Assembly: GCF_932294415.1 (NCBI RefSeq)
Contig: NC_065545.1
Coordinates: forward strand, 19,661,357-19,725,356
Source: Quercus robur
Taxonomy: Eukaryota; Streptophyta; Magnoliopsida; Fagales; Fagaceae
Reading direction: 5' to 3'
Length of the DNA stretch: 64,000 nucleotides
Below the pieces are notes generated by a model, which ran no database searches, was not told the origin of the DNA, and worked only from the letters and a program-made list of their open reading frames with translations. Of this stretch, positions 58,478 through 64,000 are shown piece after piece (positions within the stretch are counted from its first letter, which is position 1; the number at the start of each line of letters is the position of its first letter). Position numbers and translations under genes: made by a program.

Positions 58478-61141
58478 TCAGTTACTTTTTGGGCTGCTGC
58501 TAGCTTCAAATAGAGCACAAGTGTGAGACTTCATCACATAAGCAACTGATTCTGCCATCTGCTCAGGAAGGGGTTCACCACTGGTTGAAAAAAACCCTGG
58601 GAATGGAAGAGCTGTGTCAACCAAACAGCGCCATGACATCCCTTCTGGGGGTTGGGGTAGAATAACACTCTCTGAATGGTCAGCTGCATTGAAAGAAATA
58701 AATAAATCACCCCTCCTTACATGGGAAGAAGATTCAGAGTTCAATGGGCTCTCCACTTCGTCAGCCCTCAATGTCATGGCCAGGAATCTGCATGATGGAT
58801 CTTCCCATTTAGGAGGAGACTGGTCACTTCCATGCCACTCAATATTTTCTTCTTTCAGGAAATTCCTTTTCTGAAGAAGATCACTTCGCCTCATTCTCAA
58901 CGAACTCAAAAATGAGATGAATTGCGAGGTTTGAATACTAAAACCCGTTTTTAGAGTATTCCAATCAAGAGGTTTTCTATCACCATATGCAGGGGAACCA
59001 CCACAAGATTGGCCACACTCATCTCCCATGTTAAGAATAGGAACACCCAATGAAATATACAGGACAAAGAGAAAATTACGGATTTGTTTAAGCCGTCTTT
59101 CAAGGACAGTGGTGTTATCTGTAGGTCCTTCTTCCCCACAATTCCAACTTAACTGTGAAGCTAATGCATCATTACTGAAGCTGACTAAGTCCACAACAGT
59201 TAATCCAAAATTTCTAGCAATGAAATTGAAAGAAAATGCTGGGCCTCGTCCATCTGAAAAGATGTCCCCACTCCCACAAAGCCGTGTCGCAAGGTCACTT
59301 AGAAGACCCTCACCCCTCCAAAAATTTCTCACATCGTTACAAAATTTTGTATCAATTTCTGCCCATCTCTTCCAATGAGGAAAACGAGTTTCCTTTGGTA
59401 GCATGTCATGTGGATCCCAGCAATCTGCAATGATTTTGGTCTTTGAGAGTAGTGGATCAAAAGCAATTGCTTCAACCAAGGGAGGGCGAGACAAGTATTC
59501 TCCATGAAACCCTCTCAACAAAGATGAAGCATTTATGAAACAAAATCCATCAATATGAAACTCAGTCACCCAATGTTGCAGACTATCCAAAATCAATTGT
59601 TGCACAATAGGATAATTACAATTCAAATAATTTGTTGCTTCCAAATCCTCACCTTCATTCACATGATAATAGGATATATCATCAATGCCTTGCAGCGATC
59701 CAGAGACTGCAGTATGAGTAAAAACAACTTCCAACAAAACTTCTATCCCATTGGCATGCAATTGTTTTACCATCTCCTTCATTGAGTTAATAGCAGATAC
59801 AGAACCACCAGAAGGTCCATACAGATTCATGGGTGAAAAGAAATGACAAGGAAAATATGGTCCATTTTTCTCATCAAACGAGAAAATTGGCTCCAGTAAA
59901 ACAGCATTCATGCCCAGATCTTTAAAATGCTGCAACTTCTCTGTCAAACCAATGAAGGTCCCAGCTACATCAGTAGCTAGCTGGCTAGATTTGTGCTCCG
60001 TAAAGTGCCTCACATTTAACCGGTACACCACTAGTTTTTCCATTGGTAAGTAAGGATGAGTATCATCACCCCAGTCAAAACCAGGTTCCTTGCATAGTTG
60101 TCCAAGATACTTCTGAGATCCATCACTACTAGGAATAGAATTTACAATAATCTTAGCATATGGATCCAAAATAATTTGCCCTGCATCAAATTTATTATTG
60201 TTTCTCTGAAGTAGAGACCCTTTGCACCGATAACCATAGCTCACAAAAGTCCATGCACTTTCAAATGAGGCATGCCAGATGTCACCAGATCGATTGATGT
60301 ATGGATCTAGATCAAGCTCTAAAGCAGGTTCATCTGCTTTTGCATCATCATAGAAGCATAAAATTACACCTTCTACATTTCTTGAAAAAATTGCAAAGTT
60401 CATGGAACCATCAGGTGAAAAGGAGAGACCCAATGGAGCTGGATAACCTTTACGAAAACCAACTGGCACACAAAATTTTGTCTTCCTATGACTTCTAATT
60501 TCTGAGCCACGGGAGCCAGAATCTGATGGTAATTTTAAAATGAATGAGAGATAGAAGGGAATTTGTTTTGCTTCAAACTCTAACTCAAGTGCAAACCTGC
60601 CAGCGGAGGTCTGTGTGAATGGGGTTTCACTGGTTGAGATTCTAGAATCTGGAACTGAACTTTGAACATCCAGAGGTATGAAACTTGACGAATCAGCTCT
60701 GTACCTGCCCCAACTTGATATCAGTCTATCATCAATGCTTTGTAGTTGTAACGATGAAACTTCAATATTCACAGCATATTTGACACTTGTCTTTCTAACA
60801 AAAACTTTCACCTGACCACCAACTTCTGTCCAAAATAGATAAGTTAATGCCTTTTCCCGATTATCAGCTTCAGTAATTGTGCTGTCTTTCTGTTCAATTT
60901 CCTCAACCAAAACTCGTGATGTAGCAAAGAATCTTGAATTAAGATGCCGGCAAGAAGATTTCACCACATTCTGTGAAACTTCATCACAAATTAGCCTTCT
61001 TTCCAAATCCATTTTTTCAAAGCCATATCTGATGTGGTTTCTATATATATAATGACAGGCAGGTGATGATTTAGAAACATCACTGATTCTACACTTCAAA
61101 TAGCAGGACTGTATTGCAAGTGATGGTGGAAGAGTTGCCAT
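58478..61141 (-). CDS. ISA2: Isoamylase 2, chloroplastic (non-catalytic debranching subunit)
   Basis: An uninterrupted 887-residue frame, about the length of plant ISA2, whose coding region is intronless in Arabidopsis. It has an N-terminal transit peptide (MATLPPSLAIQSC...), a CBM48-like domain at about 222-325 (YPAPLGLSFSPDGSMNFAIF) and a GH13 barrel with C-terminal domain. The catalytic motifs are altered as expected for ISA2. EVVFTH stands for DVVYNH near 472. DGFCFINAS near 531 has Asn for the nucleophile Asp. IADCWD near 572 has Asp for the acid/base Glu. ARNFGLT near 645 lacks the transition-state His-Asp. ISA2 is known to form a hetero-oligomer with catalytic ISA1, trimming pre-amylopectin in the plastid stroma. 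Confidence 0.95.
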   Translation of the reverse strand: MATLPPSLAIQSCYLKCRISDVSKSSPACHYIYRNHIRYGFEKMDLERRLICDEVSQNVVKSSCRHLNSRFFATSRVLVEEIEQKDSTITEADNREKALTYLFWTEVGGQVKVFVRKTSVKYAVNIEVSSLQLQSIDDRLISSWGRYRADSSSFIPLDVQSSVPDSRISTSETPFTQTSAGRFALELEFEAKQIPFYLSFILKLPSDSGSRGSEIRSHRKTKFCVPVGFRKGYPAPLGLSFSPDGSMNFAIFSRNVEGVILCFYDDAKADEPALELDLDPYINRSGDIWHASFESAWTFVSYGYRCKGSLLQRNNNKFDAGQIILDPYAKIIVNSIPSSDGSQKYLGQLCKEPGFDWGDDTHPYLPMEKLVVYRLNVRHFTEHKSSQLATDVAGTFIGLTEKLQHFKDLGMNAVLLEPIFSFDEKNGPYFPCHFFSPMNLYGPSGGSVSAINSMKEMVKQLHANGIEVLLEVVFTHTAVSGSLQGIDDISYYHVNEGEDLEATNYLNCNYPIVQQLILDSLQHWVTEFHIDGFCFINASSLLRGFHGEYLSRPPLVEAIAFDPLLSKTKIIADCWDPHDMLPKETRFPHWKRWAEIDTKFCNDVRNFWRGEGLLSDLATRLCGSGDIFSDGRGPAFSFNFIARNFGLTVVDLVSFSNDALASQLSWNCGEEGPTDNTTVLERRLKQIRNFLFVLYISLGVPILNMGDECGQSCGGSPAYGDRKPLDWNTLKTGFSIQTSQFISFLSSLRMRRSDLLQKRNFLKEENIEWHGSDQSPPKWEDPSCRFLAMTLRADEVESPLNSESSSHVRRGDLFISFNAADHSESVILPQPPEGMSWRCLVDTALPFPGFFSTSGEPLPEQMAESVAYVMKSHTCALFEASSSPKSN

Positions 61142-62170
61142 CTATTGTCCAAAAAGCATATCCCAAACAAGAAAGAGGGTAAGATGTTTGCAAGCGTGAA
61201 GAAGATTATCCTCCTAAATTTGAAAGTTTTTTCTGTTCAAATTTCAAAATAGTAAGAAATTAGTTTTTGAATAAATAGATCAAACAGAACATTTAGTATT
61301 GTGGCCAATTTCCCTAATATTAGTTTATACCAAGAAACAGACTAAAATGTTTGACTTGCATGACTTAGCTGCAGGACCAAATTTAAACTGTAGTGTTGCA
61401 GAAATAAGCCAGACTGAAAAGCTTCAATTACATGCATTAACAGAAGATAACTTCACAAATAGTTAAAGCAAAACACGGGAGAAAATTGTATCAACAGATC
61501 ACCAAAATTGTTTCCAAACAAGATATCGATTTCCCTGAGATGTGCTTATGTAAAATAGTCATTCACAACAACGTATAGACTCATTTTAAATGCTATCATT
61601 GAACACAAAGTAATCATTTTTAAATTCCACATAATGCAATTAACCTATTCAATGCCCACAAGATGCCGAGAAAAGGCATAAAATTTATTTGACAATGAAC
61701 TGGACCATCATCAGATTATCGAGACTAGAAAGATATACAAAATAAATAAGCTCGTAAATACTAAAATTGAATTACACCCAGTTGAGAAGAAAAGCTAAAA
61801 GTACAGAACAAATACTTCAAATCATCAAAACAATGATACCCAGAAGCCAAAACCAATAACAAATTCAAATCATGAAAACAGTGACACCCAGAAGTCAAAA
61901 ACCAAGAACAAATACTTCAAATTATCAAAACAGTAACGCCCAGAATCCAAAACCAAGAACAAATACTTCAAATCATCAAAAAAATGATACCCAGGAGCCA
62001 AAATCAAAACTTTACATTCAAACACGATCAAACGAGAGAGGGAATGGAACTTACATCATGGGGTTTCCTCAGTGTGAGAAGCTGATATTTTCCATTAGAT
62101 GAGAAAGAGAGTCAGAGAGGGAGAGAGAGAGAGTTTGCGTTGTCACTTGTCACCGCACTACGGAGCTAAG
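61142..62170 (-). other. ISA2 leader exon and 5' UTR intron (predicted)
   Basis: On the minus strand an AG lies immediately before the ISA2 ATG (ACAATAG|ATGG). A donor CATGAT|GTAAGT occurs with its GT at 62054-62053, after a GA/CT-rich leader (about 62055-62170, repeated CTCTCTC on the minus strand). This predicts a roughly 913-bp intron within the 5' UTR. The transcription start is not determinable. Confidence 0.5.
61808..62009. repeat. 51-bp tandem repeat, four copies
   Basis: Units starting AACAAATACTTCAAATCATC near 61808, 61859, 61908 and 61959, each with a TGATACCCAGAAGCCAAAAC-like half. They lie inside the predicted ISA2 leader intron. A plus-strand open frame here is only the repeat's translation. 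Confidence 0.85.
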
Positions 62171-62789
62171 CTGATAGTGATAGAGATTTGGAGAATTTGG
62201 TTGGAACTAGTGCACGAGTCACGAGCGTTCGTTAATGGTACTACGCTTTTTTATAGGTTACTCAATCCTCACCATTAGATCTGACATGTTGAGAAACAGT
62301 TTTCCTTTAACGGTCAATATTGTATTTTTTTTTTTCTTCTTAATAAATGATGCATTATTGAAAAAAATGAAAAGTATTTTAATTAAAATAATAGTGGTTT
62401 AAAACTTTAATGAGTTGGAGTTGATTATTTTTAATATAAATTTTTTCATGCCACTTTGTGATATATACTTTATACCACTTTGTCTACTACTATTAAAATA
62501 TTTGACATATTAATTCTAAAAAAAAAGTATAAAACCCCTCTTTCTCTTTGCTGCCATGGCTGTGAATCTAGTGTTATTGTGGGATGTGTGCAAGACAACA
62601 GTGCTGAAAAAATCATTATTAGTTGCATTGGGTACTTTGATGGCATGAGCATAAAGTATCCAATGCTACTAACAATGATTGAGACGCATGAAGGTGAAAG
62701 GTTGTAAACATTAAACGGTATTATTTTTTTAGAACATGTGTCCATAATTTTCTAAGTTGGACTAATAACATAACTATTTTTTTACTTAG
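62171..62789. other. Spacer between ISA2 and the Harbinger gene
   Basis: Contains the presumed ISA2 promoter at its left and AT-rich DNA at its right. A TTACTTAG acceptor-like sequence sits right before 62790, so an upstream exon of the transposase gene may lie here, but none was recognised. Confidence 0.4.
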
Positions 62790-64000
62790 ATGGATTTGAA
62801 TGATGAAGTACTTAAGACCATAATTTTTTCGGATTTTGTGCGGAAACTAGGTTTGGTTCATGTTGCATGCCGTTATTTGTGTTACATTATCCATCAAAGG
62901 CAACAACTAAAAAGAAGACATGTTCCCTACATTCCTACACAATCAACCATAGAAAGACAAAAAGTTCGTGATGAACTAATGTCTCGACTTAAGAATAGTG
63001 AAAAATGCTATGATGTAATACGCATGAGTCCACAAGCTTTCAAGGTTTGTGTAACATTTTGCGGAGAGATGGTGATCTTCAAGACACACAGCATGCCACG
63101 GTTGAAGAGCAAGTTGGCAAGTTTCTTCACATGCTCACATAATCAGACGACTCGTACAATGTCCTTCTTTTTTTGTCGTTCCGGTGAGACCATTAGTCGC
63201 CATTTTCATAACGTGTTAAGATCAATAATTATGTTAGAGGATCAATTCCTTCGACAACCTGATGGAACCCAAGTGCCACTTGAAATACTACAAAGTAGTA
63301 GGTTCAACCCATATTTTAAGGTAAATATATCATGCATATAATTTATATTTGATAGTAGTATAGTACAAATATATTTTAAGGTAAATGTTTTTGAGAGATA
63401 ATGTTAATCTTAGGATTGTATTGGGGCACTTGATGGAACACATGTGTGTGTCAAAGTATCTAATGAGGATGCACCAAGATATCGGGATAGGAAGGGTTAC
63501 ACAACACAAAATGTGTTGGCGGCATGCTCATTTGATTTAAAATTCACATACGTATTACCAGGTTGGGAAGGAACTGCTTCAGATTCAAGAATAATAAAGA
63601 GTGCTTTAACTAGAAACGATAACTTGAAAATCCCACAAGGTAAAATTCAAATACGTATTAGGGTGTATTATTTATAATTAAAAAATTTGTAGTATATAAT
63701 TAATGGTTGTTATTGTTTATTAGGTAAATATTATCTTGTTGATGCAGGATACATGAATAGAAGTCGTCTAATTGCACCTTATAGGGGAGTGCGCTATCAT
63801 TTAAAAGAATACTTTGTTCGTCCTCCTTAAAATGCTAAAGAATTATTTAATTTGCGACATGCATCACTGCGCACTACTATTGAAAGAGCATTTGGTGTAC
63901 TTAAAAAGAGATTTCTTATCATAGCAAGTACTATAGAGCCTAATTATTGTGTTGACACCTAAAATGAAATCATTTTAGCATGCTGCATACTTCATAATTA
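62790..64000 (+). pseudogene. PIF/Harbinger transposase (DDE_Tnp_4, HARBI1-like), decayed and cut by the window end
   Basis: Three exons: 62790-63320 (donor AAG|GTAAAT), 63414-63639, and 63724 onward. Exon 1 starts MDLNDEVLKTIIFSDFVRKL and holds the helical N-terminus (MSFFFCRSGETISRHFHNVL). Exon 2 has the first catalytic Asp in CIGALDGTHVCVKVSNEDA and the second in GWEGTASDSRI. Exon 3 has the Glu in TTIERAFGVLKKRF and the C-terminal IILACCILHN. Two in-frame TAA codons in exon 3 (63828-63830 and 63960-63962) stand where Gln codons are usual. The DDE triad is present, but the frame is broken. Host ALP1-type proteins derive from this family; the stops argue against a domesticated gene. Confidence 0.85.

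Noticed and set aside
61872-62102. 76-residue open frame with TNTSN-like repeats
   Set aside because: Translation of the 51-bp tandem repeat in the ISA2 leader intron, antisense to the gene.

Overview
This is a plant nuclear window, almost certainly from a dicot and probably a tree. Its genes have introns with GT..AG borders, and intergenic DNA is AT-rich and full of transposons. The identifiable proteins are MED33, PALE CRESS, ISA2, BPM-like and TIR-NLR/F-box remnants. MITEs whose ends read GCTGCGTTTGGAT resemble repeats I associate with Fagaceae (oak/chestnut); that placement is inference. No bacterial, organellar, CRISPR, rRNA or tRNA gene was seen.

Layout. 1-1809: last exons of a MED33A/B-like Mediator subunit gene (+). 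1810-15400: repeat-rich spacer with MITEs, a Harbinger-type element carrying a DUF659 (hAT-family) gene fragment, two differently truncated TIR pseudogenes, and a solo LTR inside one copy of a tandem duplication. 15507-18655: a BPM-like MATH gene whose BTB half is cut off and joined to the C-terminal exons of an unidentified gene. 19625-24612: a Pack-MULE with an HSP70 fragment, a 2-kb hAT deletion derivative, a hAT MITE and a LINE ORF1 scrap. 25062-25725: a frameshifted F-box/LRR gene cut off by retroelements. 25725-42141: truncated Tat-type Gypsy, gag-only Copia-type element, spacer, then a second truncated Gypsy. 43300-47205: a Helitron with recognisable ends. 48573-52893: an intact seven-exon PALE CRESS (PAC) gene. 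53251-56842: a hAT MITE, dispersed repeat and triplicated upstream DNA leading to a small FAF-like gene. 58478-62170: an intact ISA2 gene (-). 62790-64000: a decayed PIF/Harbinger transposase running off the window.

How it fits together. Apparently functional host genes are MED33 (partial), PAC, the FAF-like gene and ISA2; PAC and ISA2 are plastid proteins but nothing suggests co-regulation. The rest records transposition and gene decay. Many element ends are well supported: target-site duplications of 3 bp (Harbinger type), 5 bp (LTR), 8 bp (hAT) and 9 bp (Mutator-like MITEs). Two insertions lie inside tandem duplications whose sister copy preserves the empty site. The most unusual items are the MATH/unknown chimera, the gene-capturing elements, the gag-only retroelement with a roughly 50-bp palindromic array, and two TIR pseudogenes that lost complementary pieces.
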